From assembly GCF_011927955.1 (NCBI RefSeq), contig NZ_JAATJN010000001.1, positions 1,860,001-1,924,000 of the forward strand: a DNA stretch of 64,000 bases. The letters are read 5' to 3'. Each line of letters opens with the position of its first letter. Position 1 is the first letter of the stretch. This document shows positions 1 through 10,875 of the stretch, piece by piece. Position numbers and translations under genes: made by a program. This DNA comes from Brevibacterium marinum (lineage in GTDB: Bacteria > Actinomycetota > Actinomycetes > Actinomycetales > Brevibacteriaceae). The notes under the pieces are model-generated. The model did not search any database and was not told the origin of the DNA. It saw nothing but the letters and a program-made list of their open reading frames with translations.

Positions 1-455
1 CATCGGAGACCCCCGAATCCGCAGGTCTGGGCGAACAGACCGCCGGCGGACGCGGACAGTCCCTGACCGCTCCCGGCAGCGGAGTCGGCCGTCGCAAGCA
101 GGCAGTTGCCCGCGTGCGCCTGCTCCCGGGGTCCGGTGAATGGACCATCAACGGACGCAGTCTCGAAGAGTACTTCCCGAACAAGCTGCACCAGCAGCTC
201 GTCAACGAGCCCTTCCGCCTGCTCGACCTCGAAGGACGCTTCGACGTCGTCGTGCGCATCTCCGGCGGCGGACCTTCCGGCCAGGCCGGAGCCGTCCGTC
301 TGGGCATCGCCCGTTCGCTCAACCAGATCGACGAAGAGGCGAACCGTGCCGAACTGAAGAAGGCAGGCTACCTGCGCCGCGACGCACGCGTGCCCGAGCG
401 CAAGAAGGCCGGTCTCAAGAAGGCCCGTAAGGCACCTCAGTTCTCGAAGCGCTGA
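1..455 (+). CDS. rpsI: 30S ribosomal protein S9, 5' end cut by window
   Basis: Small-subunit ribosomal protein that contacts 16S rRNA near the P site. The reading frame is open from base 3 and gives about 150 residues, so the true start lies just outside. It begins with a non-conserved acidic tail. The conserved core follows with [12 protein letters not shown], the INGR segment, the [19 protein letters not shown] loop, and ends on the invariant basic tail finishing QFSKR, whose last Arg reaches the P-site tRNA. rplM would be expected immediately upstream. A strong intrinsic terminator follows within 75 bases, so this is the 3' end of its operon. Confidence 0.97.
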   Translation, partial: SETPESAGLGEQTAGGRGQSLTAPGSGVGRRKQAVARVRLLPGSGEWTINGRSLEEYFPNKLHQQLVNEPFRLLDLEGRFDVVVRISGGGPSGQAGAVRLGIARSLNQIDEEANRAELKKAGYLRRDARVPERKKAGLKKARKAPQFSKR

Positions 456-527
456 TCTCACTGTCAAGGCTGCTCTTGGTCTGCCACTGAAGAGCAGCCA
501 TCGACAGTTCAGCTCGATGAACACCGC

Positions 528-560
528 AATGCGGCCCCGAACCGGATTCGGGGCCGCATT
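528..560 (+). terminator. Rho-independent terminator after rpsI
   Basis: A perfect 14-bp inverted repeat (528-541 pairs with 547-560) rich in GC with a 5-base CCGGA loop is followed by a short T run. It separates the ribosomal-protein operon from glmM. Confidence 0.93.
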
Positions 561-672
561 TCGTGCATTCACCCACTTCTCAGCCCCTCGCTCCTCAATG
601 CAGGCGGCGGACATCTCCCACCGATTTCGGCCTCGCACGGTCCGGCACCACCGCCTCGGCGGCTCCATCGAC

Positions 673-678
673 TAATAT
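673..678 (+). promoter_or_regulatory. Candidate -10 box of glmM
   Basis: TAATAT fits the actinobacterial TANNNT -10 pattern. It would start transcription near 685, giving a leader of about 22 bases that contains the GAGGAAAGGA ribosome binding site. No good -35 hexamer is visible. Confidence 0.5.
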
Positions 679-706
679 CGACACGAAATTGAGGAAAGGA
701 CTCTCC

Positions 707-2059
707 ATGACACGACTGTTCGGCACCGACGGTGTCCGCGGGCTGGCCAACCGCGACATCTCCGCGCGACTGGCGCTCCAACTCTCCGTTGCGGGTTCGC
801 GGGTTTTGACCCGCGGATGGCCGGAGGGCAGGCGTCCCTTCGCCGTCGTCGGGCGCGACACCCGTGTCTCCGGTGAGTTCCTGTCCTCTGCGATCAGCGC
901 CGGCATCGCGTCCGCCGGAGTCGACGTGCTCGATGCGGGAATGCTGCCGACGCCGGGCATCGCCAGTGTCGTCAAGGACACCGGGGCGGCCTTCGGCGTC
1001 GTCATCTCCGCCTCCCACAATCCGATGCCGGACAATGGCATCAAGTTCTTCGCCGCGGGCGGGACCAAACTCGATGACTCGGTCGAGGACGCGATCCTCG
1101 AAGCCCTCGACCAGGATTGGGAACGCCCCACCGGCGCCGAGGTGGGGCGCATCTCGCGTTACCCCGCCGCTGCCGATGAATACACCGAGACCCTCGTGGC
1201 CTCCGTCGATGCCGAGGGCACGCGCCCGCTGTCGGGGCTCAAGGTCGTCGTCGACTGCGCCCATGGCGCCGCGTCCATAGTCGGGCCCGCGGCCCTTCGG
1301 CAGGCCGGCGCCGAGGTCATCGTCTCGGCCGCCGAACCCGATGGCTTCAACATCAACGACGGTGTCGGCTCCACACACCTGGATCCGCTGCAGCGCCTCG
1401 TCGTCGAGACCCAGTCCGACCTGGGTGTGGCCTTCGACGGTGACGCCGACCGCTGCCTGGCAGTCGACTCACTGGGACGGGTCATCAACGGCGACCAGCT
1501 CATGGGCATCCTGGCGATCGGGCTCAGAGAACTCGGCGAGCTGAGAGGCAACACCCTGGTCACCACCGTGATGTCGAACATCGGGCTCCGGCATGCGATG
1601 GACAAGTACTCGATCAAGACCGTCCAGACCGCAGTCGGCGACCGCTACGTCCTCGAACGCATGCTCGCCGACGGCTACGTCCTCGGCGGGGAGCAGTCCG
1701 GGCACGTGCTCATGCTCGACCACGGCACGACCGGCGACGGGGTGCAGACGGCCCTGCACCTGATGAAGCGCATGGCCGACTCGAAGCGCACGCTGGCCGA
1801 CCTCGCCGCCGAGATTCCCCAACTGCCGCAGGCACTCGTCAACGTCAAGGGCGTCGACAAGTACGGCGTCGATCACCCCCGAGTCGCCAGCGAGATCAAT
1901 GCCGTCGAGACCGAGCTCGAAGGCTCGGGCCGCGTCCTGCTTCGGGCCTCGGGCACCGAGCCGCTGATCCGCGTCATGGTCGAAGCCGAGTCAGAGGACA
2001 TCGCCCAGGCCCAGGCCGAGCGTCTGGCCGCCACCGTCAAGGAGCACCTGACGCTGTAG
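707..2059 (+). CDS. glmM: Phosphoglucosamine mutase
   Basis: Cytosolic enzyme interconverting glucosamine-6-phosphate and glucosamine-1-phosphate for UDP-GlcNAc and peptidoglycan synthesis. The 450-residue length is normal. It opens with MTRLFGTDGVRG, typical of the family. The phosphoserine loop ISASHNP places the catalytic Ser at residue 103, the metal loop DGDADR is at 244-249, and the C-terminal phosphate loop RASGTEPLIRVM is present. The ATG at 707 follows a GAGGAAAGGA ribosome binding site; an upstream in-frame extension from 563 runs through the terminator region and is rejected. glmS, the preceding step of the pathway, lies 6 kb downstream. Confidence 0.97.
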   Translation: MTRLFGTDGVRGLANRDISARLALQLSVAGSRVLTRGWPEGRRPFAVVGRDTRVSGEFLSSAISAGIASAGVDVLDAGMLPTPGIASVVKDTGAAFGVVISASHNPMPDNGIKFFAAGGTKLDDSVEDAILEALDQDWERPTGAEVGRISRYPAAADEYTETLVASVDAEGTRPLSGLKVVVDCAHGAASIVGPAALRQAGAEVIVSAAEPDGFNINDGVGSTHLDPLQRLVVETQSDLGVAFDGDADRCLAVDSLGRVINGDQLMGILAIGLRELGELRGNTLVTTVMSNIGLRHAMDKYSIKTVQTAVGDRYVLERMLADGYVLGGEQSGHVLMLDHGTTGDGVQTALHLMKRMADSKRTLADLAAEIPQLPQALVNVKGVDKYGVDHPRVASEINAVETELEGSGRVLLRASGTEPLIRVMVEAESEDIAQAQAERLAATVKEHLTL

Positions 2060-2198
2060 GCCCCATTCCGCTCGACCGTGAAGGTGTTCTGGGCGGCTTC
2101 CGAGGCCCCTTGTCGATGCCCGATATGAGGAGTATTTTAACAATTACGTCGCCTGTGATTTGCACAGACATATGAAGCTTCCAAAGGAGGAATTCATT

Positions 2199-2786
2199 AT
2201 GACCGACGTAAGGGTCACCGAACCCGCTCCCATCGCGACTCGTTTGGCCGATCCGCTTCCGCTGGGAATCGGAGCCTTCGCTCTGACCACCTTCGTGTTG
2301 AGCATGTTCAACGCCGGACTGCTCGATGCCGCGGCTGAACCGGCGGTCTTCGGACTCGCCCTGGCCTATGGCGGCATCGCCCAGTTCGGCGCCGGAATCT
2401 GGGAATTCGCCCGTGGCAATACGTTCGGAGCCACGGCTTTCTGTTCGTTCGGTGCGTTCTGGATATCGTTCTGGTGGTTGACCGGATTCGCCGAACTGCC
2501 TGAAGAGGCGGCGTCTGCCGGTCTCGGCATCTACCTGCTCGCCTGGGGCATCTTCACTCTCTACATGATCATTCCGGCCATCAAGGTCAATACCACCGTC
2601 CTCATCGTGTTCATACTGCTCGCCATCACGTTCTTCCTGCTCTCGATCGGCGAGTTCGCTCAGAATGTCACAGTGGGCCACCTCGGCGGCTATGCCGGGC
2701 TCGCAACCGCACTGGTCGCCTGGTATGCATCATTCGCGGGGGTGACGAACGAAACGTTCGGCAGACAGGTCATCCCGATGGGTTGA
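2199..2786 (+). CDS. Acetate uptake permease, SatP/YaaH (GPR1/FUN34) family
   Basis: Predicted inner-membrane carrier for acetate or succinate. The 195 residues carry about six hydrophobic segments. Near the N-terminus the ADPLPLGIGAF stretch corresponds to the family NPxPLG signature, with Asp in place of the usual Asn. The ATG at 2199 sits nine bases after a near-perfect AAAGGAGG ribosome binding site; the in-frame ATG at 2160 has none. The gene lies 107 bases upstream of acs on the same strand, which links uptake with activation of acetate. Substrate is inferred from family and neighbour. Confidence 0.88.
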   Translation: MTDVRVTEPAPIATRLADPLPLGIGAFALTTFVLSMFNAGLLDAAAEPAVFGLALAYGGIAQFGAGIWEFARGNTFGATAFCSFGAFWISFWWLTGFAELPEEAASAGLGIYLLAWGIFTLYMIIPAIKVNTTVLIVFILLAITFFLLSIGEFAQNVTVGHLGGYAGLATALVAWYASFAGVTNETFGRQVIPMG

Positions 2787-2893
2787 GGTGCGATTTCTCC
2801 AAGCTGTAGTCTCACGAACAGGCCGATGATCACCGACAGCTCGACACCTGAGGACGTGCCGGGGATCGTCACGGCGATACGAAGGAGTAGAAA

Positions 2894-4852
2894 ATGGCGA
2901 ACAAGCACACCATCGAGGAACTGAGCTATGAGGCGCGGACCTTCGATCCTCCGGAGGAGTTCGCCGCACAGGCGAACGTGACGGCTGAGGAATACGACAA
3001 GGCTGCCGCCGATCGCATCGGCTTCTGGGCCGAGAAGGCCGGAAGGATCACCTGGGACAAGCCCTTCGACGAGGTTCTGGACTGGTCCGATGCTCCCTTC
3101 GCCAAATGGTATGTCGGAGGCCGACTCAACGCCGCCTACAACTGCGTTGACCGCCATGTCGAGGCGGGCCTGGGCAAAAGGGTGGCCTACCACTTCGAGG
3201 GCGAGAACGGCGATACCCGCACGATCACCTATTCCGACCTGCTGCGCGAGGTGTCCAAGGCCGCCAATGCGCTGACCGAGCTGGGCGTGAAGACCGGCGA
3301 CCGGGTCGCCATCTATATGCCGATGATCCCGGAGACCGTCTTCGCCATGCTGGCGTGCGCCCGAATCGGTGCCCCGCACACGGTCATCTTCGGCGGCTTC
3401 TCCGCTCATGCCATCTCCGACCGGGTCAAAGACTGCGGTGTGGAATTCGTCATCACCGCCGATGGCGGCTATCGGAAGGGCAAGCCTTCCGGTCTCAAAT
3501 CCGTCGTCGACGAAGCCATGCAGGAATGCCCCGAGGTGCGCAACGTCCTCGTCGTGCAGCGCACCGGTCAGGACATCGACTGGCAGGAGGGCCGGGACCT
3601 GTGGTGGCACGAGGTCGTCGACAGGCAGAGTGACGAGCACACGGCCGAATCCTTCGACTCCGAGCACCCGCTCTACATCATGTACTCCTCGGGCACCACG
3701 GGCAAGCCCAAGGGAATCATGCACACCACCGGGGGCTATCTCGTGGGAACGTCCTACACCCACTGGGCGGTGTTCGACATCAAACCGGAGACGGACGTCT
3801 ACTGGACGGCCGCGGACATCGGCTGGGTGACCGGACACTCCTACATCGTCTATGGTCCCCTGGCCAATGCCACCACCTCGGTGCTCTACGAAGGCACACC
3901 GGACACCCCGCACCGCGGTCGGTGGTGGGAGATCGTCGAGAAGTACAAGGTCTCGGTTCTCTACTGTGCACCGACGGGCATTCGGACCTTCATGAAGTGG
4001 GGTCGGGAGATTCCCGCCGAGTACGATCTCTCCTCCCTGCGGCTCCTCGGCAGCGTCGGAGAGCCGATCAACCCCGAGGCCTGGATGTGGTACCGGGAAG
4101 TCATCGGAGGCGACAGGTGCCCGGTCGTCGACACCTGGTGGCAGACCGAGAACGGCAATATCCTCATCAGCCCGCTTCCCGGAGTGACTGCGACCAAGCC
4201 GGGCGCGGCCATGCGTGCTCTGCCGGGAATCGTCGCCGACGTCTACGATGACGAGGGCAATTCCGTTGCACCGGGCAACGGCGGCTATCTCGTCATCAAG
4301 GAACCCTGGCCGGCGATGCTGCGCACCCTGTGGGGAGATGAGGAACGCTTCCGCAAGACCTACTGGTCACAGTACCCGGACGTCTACTTCGCCGGCGACG
4401 GTGCCAAGATCGACAAGGATGGAGACATCTGGGTGCTCGGCCGTGTCGATGACGTTCTCAACGTCTCCGGTCACCGAATGTCGACGACTGAGATCGAATC
4501 GGCCCTCGTCTCCCACGACATGGTCGCCGAGGCGGCCGTGGTCGGAGCGCGGGACGACACCACCGGCCAGGCGATCGAAGCCTTCGTCATCCTCAAAGAA
4601 AGCGCCGATGGCGGCGGTGAAGACGTCGTCAAGGAACTGCGCAACCACGTTCGCGCCGAGATCGGACCGATCGCAACACCACGGTCGATCATGGTCGTGC
4701 CGGATCTGCCCAAGACCCGTTCAGGCAAGATCATGCGCCGCCTGCTCAAAGACGTGGCCGAGAACCGTGAGATCGGTGATGTCACCACGCTGGCGGACTC
4801 TTCGGTCATGGACCTCATCCAAGAGGGGATGTCCGGGGACGCGAACTCCTGA
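2894..4852 (+). CDS. acs: Acetyl-CoA synthetase
   Basis: AMP-forming enzyme converting acetate, ATP and CoA to acetyl-CoA. The 652-residue length matches the family. The adenylate P-loop YSSGTTGKPKG is at 264-274, the TWWQTENG and GRVDDVLNVSGHR segments are present, and the C-terminal SGKIMRR places the acetylation-sensitive catalytic Lys at 612. Start ATG 2894 has a GAAGGAG ribosome binding site. With the permease upstream it forms an acetate assimilation pair. The gene converges on an ABC exporter gene 60 bases downstream. Confidence 0.97.
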   Translation: MANKHTIEELSYEARTFDPPEEFAAQANVTAEEYDKAAADRIGFWAEKAGRITWDKPFDEVLDWSDAPFAKWYVGGRLNAAYNCVDRHVEAGLGKRVAYHFEGENGDTRTITYSDLLREVSKAANALTELGVKTGDRVAIYMPMIPETVFAMLACARIGAPHTVIFGGFSAHAISDRVKDCGVEFVITADGGYRKGKPSGLKSVVDEAMQECPEVRNVLVVQRTGQDIDWQEGRDLWWHEVVDRQSDEHTAESFDSEHPLYIMYSSGTTGKPKGIMHTTGGYLVGTSYTHWAVFDIKPETDVYWTAADIGWVTGHSYIVYGPLANATTSVLYEGTPDTPHRGRWWEIVEKYKVSVLYCAPTGIRTFMKWGREIPAEYDLSSLRLLGSVGEPINPEAWMWYREVIGGDRCPVVDTWWQTENGNILISPLPGVTATKPGAAMRALPGIVADVYDDEGNSVAPGNGGYLVIKEPWPAMLRTLWGDEERFRKTYWSQYPDVYFAGDGAKIDKDGDIWVLGRVDDVLNVSGHRMSTTEIESALVSHDMVAEAAVVGARDDTTGQAIEAFVILKESADGGGEDVVKELRNHVRAEIGPIATPRSIMVVPDLPKTRSGKIMRRLLKDVAENREIGDVTTLADSSVMDLIQEGMSGDANS

Positions 4853-4912
4853 TCACCTGAGTGCGCCAGGCTCGCGGCGTAATGCAATCAGCTCGCGCGC
4901 CGTGCCCTGCCC

Positions 4913-6775
4913 TCAGGTGGCGGCGAACTGCGTGGCGTAGAGTTCGGCATAGCGTCCGCTCTGCGCCAGCAGTTCGGCATGGGAACCCGATTCGACGATG
5001 CGCCCGGCCTCGACGACGAGAATCGTATCGGCCTGGCGAATCGTTGAGAGCCTGTGTGCGATGACCATGGCGGTGCGCCCGCTCATGGCCCGAGTCAGCG
5101 CCGATTGAACGGCGGCCTCGTTCGTCGAGTCCAGGGCCGAGGTCGCCTCGTCGAGGACGACGACGTCCGGGGCCGCCAGCAACATGCGCGCGATCGTCAG
5201 GCGCTGACGCTCACCGCCGGAGAGCCTGTATCCGCGCTCACCGACGATCGTGTCCAGACCGTCGGGCAGCGAAGCGATGACGTCGTGGAGCTGTGCTCCG
5301 TCGATCGCTTCGTGCAGTTCGGCGTCGCCGGCCTCCGGCTTCGCCAAGGACAGATTCTCCCGGATGGATTCGTGGAATACGTGTCCGTCCTGTGTGACCA
5401 CGCCGACGGTCTTGCGCATGGTCTCATAAGACAGGTCGCGCACGTCGACCCCGCTGATCGTGATGGACCCGGAGGTGACGTCGTAAAGACGCGGAAGCAG
5501 CGAGGCGATCGTCGACTTTCCGGCACCGGAGGATCCGACCAGGGCGACAGTGTGACCGGCCGGGATCGTGAAGTTCAGGGAATGCAGAACCTCGTCCCCG
5601 CCCCTGGAATCGAGGACGGAGACGTCCTCGAGACTGGCGAGGCTGACCTGGTCCGCGCTGGGGTAGGCGAAGTCGACGTCGGAGAACGTCACGTCGAGCC
5701 CGCCCGCGGGCAGCGACTTCGGCGACTTCGGTTCCTTGATGAGCGGGACGAGATCGAGGATCTCGAACACACGCTGGAAGCTGACGACGGCGCTCATGAT
5801 GTCCAAGCGAGCATTCGCGAGCATAGTCAGCGGAGTGTAGAGCCTGGTCAGCAGCAGTGCGAGCGTGACGACCTGGCCGGCGTTGAGGTTGCCGAGAACA
5901 GCCTGGGCACCGCCGATGCCATAGACAAGCGCCAAAGCCAGGGCGGAGACGAGCGTCAACGAAGACACGAACGTGGACTGGAGCATGGCGACCTTGACAC
6001 CGATATCGCGGACCTGAGCCGCGCGATCGGAGAACTCCTCGTTCTCGGTCTTCGGATTGCCGAAGAGCTTGATGAGGGTCGCGCCTCCCGCTGAGAAGCG
6101 CTCCGTCATCCGTGTCGACATGTTGGCCGTGTTGTCAGCGGCCTGGAACTGGAGCGAGGCGAGTCGTCCGCTGAGCAGCTTCGTGGGGATGATGAACAGG
6201 GGCAGCAGCAGGATCGACATGACAGTGACCTGCCAGGAGATCGTGACCATCACCCCGACGGTCAGCGCCAGCGAGACGAAGTTCGACACGATGCCCGAGA
6301 GAGTGTTCGAGAACGCGCGCTGGGCCCCGATGACATCGGTATTCAGGCGCGAGACCAGGGCACCGGTCCGGGTGCGATTGAAGAACGCGATCGGCATCTT
6401 CTGCACATGGTCGTAGACTGCGGTGCGCAGATCGAAGATGAGTCCCTCACCGATCTGGGAGGACAGGTACCGGTTGGCGATCGTGATCCCGGCGTCGGCA
6501 ATGGCCAGTCCGCCGATCGCCACGGCCAGCCAGACTACGGTCTCGACGGGACCGCCGCTGGTGATCGCGTTGACGACGTCACCGGCCAGGACCGGATTGA
6601 GGACGCCGATGACGGCCGTACCGACGGAAAGGGCGAGGAAGACGATGAGCTTCCTCTTGTGCCGGGTCGCGAACGTTGCGATCCGCCGGTAGGTGCCGGG
6701 CTTGATCGTCGTCTGCGGGGTCTTCTTGTTCGACACGGAGCTGAACATCACCCTGTGCGCTGACTGCAGACTCAT
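4913..6775 (-). CDS. ABC exporter half-transporter (membrane and ATPase domains fused)
   Basis: A 620-residue type IV ABC exporter of the MsbA/BmrA/LmrA architecture. An N-terminal six-helix membrane domain (roughly residues 40-330) is followed by a nucleotide-binding domain with Walker A GSSGAGKST near 412-420, signature LSGGERQR near 517, Walker B VVLDEATSALD and the switch His in AHRLST. It should act as a homodimer exporting lipids, drugs or peptides; the substrate cannot be told. The start at 6775 is preceded by AAGGAAATGAGG; an extension to 6829 lacks such a site. It stands alone, convergent with acs. Confidence 0.9.
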   Translation of the reverse strand: MSLQSAHRVMFSSVSNKKTPQTTIKPGTYRRIATFATRHKRKLIVFLALSVGTAVIGVLNPVLAGDVVNAITSGGPVETVVWLAVAIGGLAIADAGITIANRYLSSQIGEGLIFDLRTAVYDHVQKMPIAFFNRTRTGALVSRLNTDVIGAQRAFSNTLSGIVSNFVSLALTVGVMVTISWQVTVMSILLLPLFIIPTKLLSGRLASLQFQAADNTANMSTRMTERFSAGGATLIKLFGNPKTENEEFSDRAAQVRDIGVKVAMLQSTFVSSLTLVSALALALVYGIGGAQAVLGNLNAGQVVTLALLLTRLYTPLTMLANARLDIMSAVVSFQRVFEILDLVPLIKEPKSPKSLPAGGLDVTFSDVDFAYPSADQVSLASLEDVSVLDSRGGDEVLHSLNFTIPAGHTVALVGSSGAGKSTIASLLPRLYDVTSGSITISGVDVRDLSYETMRKTVGVVTQDGHVFHESIRENLSLAKPEAGDAELHEAIDGAQLHDVIASLPDGLDTIVGERGYRLSGGERQRLTIARMLLAAPDVVVLDEATSALDSTNEAAVQSALTRAMSGRTAMVIAHRLSTIRQADTILVVEAGRIVESGSHAELLAQSGRYAELYATQFAAT

Positions 6776-7044
6776 ATCGGCCTCATTTCCTTGGTGGCGT
6801 CCCGGCAGGGACGGTCGACGTCCGGACACAATCGGACACAGCGGTCCTCGGGTTCGAAACCGGTGCTGGGCGCGCCAGTGTGCGGCGATGGTTCGCCGGC
6901 GCCGACGAGCCGATGATGTCCACGGCTCGCCATCGCCGGCTCACATTGGTTTCAAACCATGCACTGAGTGCAACTGCGCGGGCGTGGAATCTATTTCCCC
7001 GACGAGCCGATCCGGGCTGCAGGTGAGTGACGTCACCTCGCCCC
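6776..7044. other. Intergenic region between coaA and the ABC exporter
   Basis: No convincing gene, RNA or repeat. It should contain the exporter promoter and the 3' end of the coaA transcript. A T-arm-like GGTTCGAAACC near 6850 is not part of a foldable tRNA. Confidence 0.5.
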
Positions 7045-8082
7045 TCACAGCTTGCGCAGCTGGACCTTGCGGATCGTGTGGTCGTCCGATTTGTGCAGCA
7101 CCAGGTCGGCTCGACCGCGGCTGGGCTGGACGTTCTCCCGCAGGTTCGGGAAGTTGATCGAGTCCCAGATCTCCGTGGCCAGAGTGACCGCCTCGTCGTC
7201 ATCGAGCTTCGAATAGCGGTGGAAATAGGAGTCGGTGTCCTGGAAGGCGCCGTGCTTGAGCTTGAGGAACCGGGAGATGTACCACTGCCGAATATCGCGG
7301 GAGCGCGCGTCGACGTAGACGGAGAAGTCGAAGTAGTCGCTGATCGACAGGCCCAGCGTCCCGTCGCTGCGGGGCCGGGCGGGTTGGAGGACGTTGAGAC
7401 CCTCGACGATGAGGACATCGGGGGAACGGACGACCACCTCGGCGCCGGGGACGATGTCATAGGTGTGGTGCGAGTACACGGGGGCACGGACCTCGGGGGA
7501 CCCGGACTTCACCGCGGAGATGAATCGCAGCAGCTTGCGCCGGTCGTAGGATTCGGGGAACCCCTTGCGGCCACCCAGACGCCTGCGCTCGAGCTCGGCA
7601 TTCGGATAGAGGAAGCCGTCGGTGGTGATGAGCTCGACGCGGGGAGTGTCGGGCCAGCGGGCCAAGAGTTCGCGCAGGACACGGGCGGTGGTGGACTTGC
7701 CGACCGCGACGGAACCGGCCACACCGATGACGAAGGGGGTCCGCTTGGCCTCCTGCGGCTCGAGGCCGAGTTCGTGGAGCGGGGAGAAGAACTCGCGGGT
7801 CATCTCGTGTTTGCTGCGGCGGGCGGAGACGTAGAGGTTGAGCAGTCGCGACAGGGGCAGGTACACCTGCGCCACCTCGTCGAGGTTGATCCGGTCGCCC
7901 AGACCGCGCAGACGTTCGATGTCGCGCTGTTTCAGCGGCAGGGGAGTGGCCTGGGCCAGGGCCCCCCAGACCTCGCGTTCGAACTCCCAGAAGGGGGAGG
8001 TCGGTTCCGCCTCGGCTTTGCGGTTGGTGTTGAGGCCGGCGAGGCGACGCGCACGGTCAAAGGCGGGATCGACGTGTGACAT
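7045..8082 (-). CDS. coaA: Type I pantothenate kinase
   Basis: First and regulated step of coenzyme A synthesis, phosphorylating pantothenate. The 345 residues show the P-loop [12 protein letters not shown] near 121-132, the TTDGFLYPN segment, YDIVPG, and the C-terminal [11 protein letters not shown] block typical of bacterial type I CoaA. The start ATG 8082 is chosen because it begins MSHVDP and a -10-like CACAAT lies seven bases upstream without a Shine-Dalgarno; an ATG at 8106 would add eight residues. Reading upstream in this frame produces only an antisense extension across glmS. Divergent from glmS. Confidence 0.93.
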   Translation of the reverse strand: MSHVDPAFDRARRLAGLNTNRKAEAEPTSPFWEFEREVWGALAQATPLPLKQRDIERLRGLGDRINLDEVAQVYLPLSRLLNLYVSARRSKHEMTREFFSPLHELGLEPQEAKRTPFVIGVAGSVAVGKSTTARVLRELLARWPDTPRVELITTDGFLYPNAELERRRLGGRKGFPESYDRRKLLRFISAVKSGSPEVRAPVYSHHTYDIVPGAEVVVRSPDVLIVEGLNVLQPARPRSDGTLGLSISDYFDFSVYVDARSRDIRQWYISRFLKLKHGAFQDTDSYFHRYSKLDDDEAVTLATEIWDSINFPNLRENVQPSRGRADLVLHKSDDHTIRKVQLRKL

Positions 8083-8172
8083 GGCCACAATTGTGTCATG
8101 CGTCATGTGACCGGCAATCGCCGAGGTGGTCCGATGCGACGTTTCTTGACTCGATTGCGTAAAATTCCCCTC
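8083..8172. promoter_or_regulatory. Divergent coaA/glmS promoter region
   Basis: The 90-bp gap holds a TAAAAT hexamer (8160-8165) seven bases before the glmS ATG and, on the other strand, CACAAT (8095 to 8090) seven bases before the coaA ATG. The palindrome CACAATTGTG spans 8086-8095. Neither gene has a Shine-Dalgarno, so both transcripts may be leaderless. Confidence 0.55.
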
Positions 8173-10047
<1,875 letters not shown>

Positions 10048-10110
10048 TCAGTTCACAGCAGGCGGATCGTGTGCCCGGTGGGGACGCGACCGCCGGGTTG
10101 AGGGAGCACA

Positions 10111-10533
10111 ATGGCCATTCTGGGAATCGGGACCGACATCGCCGATGTGCCGCGCTTCGCCGAGCACATCGAGCGCGTGCCCGAGCTCCTCGACCGTCTG
10201 CTCACCCCGGCTGAACAGCGAGGGCGCACCGGCAGGCGCCGCACGGATGCCTCCTTGGCGGCGAGATTCTCCGCCAAGGAGGCACTGAAGAAGGCGATCG
10301 GCTTCCCCGGGTGGCTGCCCTGGCAGTCCGCCGAGGTGGTCCCCGCGAGGTCCGGTGCGCCCTCATTCCGCCTGCGTGGCCTGGTGCTCGAACACTTCCA
10401 TCTCATCGGGGCCACCGACATCCACCTGTCGATCACCCATGACGCGAATCTGACGATGACCTTCGTCGTCGTCGAAGGCGAAGGTCCGTCGCTGAGCCCG
10501 AGCGTGGACTGGGACGCGGAGCACTTCGGGTAG
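10111..10533 (+). CDS. acpS: Holo-[acyl-carrier-protein] synthase
   Basis: Transfers 4'-phosphopantetheine from CoA to the acyl carrier protein. The 140-residue protein shows the family motifs GIGTDIADVPRF at the N-terminus (metal-binding Asp) and AARFSAKEALKKA in the middle (metal-binding Glu and CoA-contacting Lys). Start ATG 10111 follows GAGGGAG. It is probably cotranscribed with glmS. It marks the left border of an AT-richer island. Confidence 0.94.
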   Translation: MAILGIGTDIADVPRFAEHIERVPELLDRLLTPAEQRGRTGRRRTDASLAARFSAKEALKKAIGFPGWLPWQSAEVVPARSGAPSFRLRGLVLEHFHLIGATDIHLSITHDANLTMTFVVVEGEGPSLSPSVDWDAEHFG

Positions 10534-10846
10534 TTGCCCGGGGATCGTGTACGACCTTCGTCGAACGCAGCGCCAAATGGTGGCTGCTGCGGGACAGGGA
10601 CCGAGCATGACTCGGTCAGAATGATAAACGGCTCTGAGGTTTCGGACACCACGGCCGTCCTTCCCCCGAGAAAGCCTCGCGCGTTTTGACCCAGATCGAG
10701 AAACATCTTCCTCGTCCTACAGGCCTGCGCCGAGGACAATCGACGGCTCTACGTCCCAGAATTTGCAAAACTAGGCTCGGATTCTGGCAGGCAAATCAGC
10801 CATATCGACATCAAATTCGCCCAGTGCCGGAATCTAGATATACACT
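10534..10846. other. Intergenic stretch left of the abiE locus
   Basis: About 310 bases with no credible gene. Base composition becomes AT-richer towards the right, matching the abiE genes rather than acpS. No integrase, terminal repeats or clear target duplication was seen. Confidence 0.5.
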
Positions 10847-10869
10847 GAAAGTATCACTTTCGATACAAT
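10847..10869 (+). promoter_or_regulatory. AbiEi operator and leaderless promoter
   Basis: Two overlapping inverted repeats, GAAAGT-ATC-ACTTTC (10847-10861) and GTATC-ACTTTC-GATAC (10851-10866), cover a -10 box TACAAT (10864-10869). The -10 lies six bases before the abiEi ATG, so the transcript would be leaderless. AbiEi-type antitoxins are known to repress their own promoters by binding inverted repeats; this arrangement fits. Confidence 0.65.
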
Positions 10870-10875
10870 CGGGGC

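Noticed and set aside
2154-2166. TGTGATTTGCACA before the acetate permease as a CRP/GlxR site
   Set aside because: The spacing between TGTG and CACA is five bases instead of the eight required by the consensus.
6840-6880. tRNA-like T-arm GGTTCGAAACC
   Set aside because: The flanking bases do not form a T-stem, and no acceptor stem, D-arm or anticodon arm can be built.
8146-8165. TTGACT plus TAAAAT as a -35/-10 pair for glmS
   Set aside because: The spacer is only eight bases. TAAAAT alone fits a leaderless -10.
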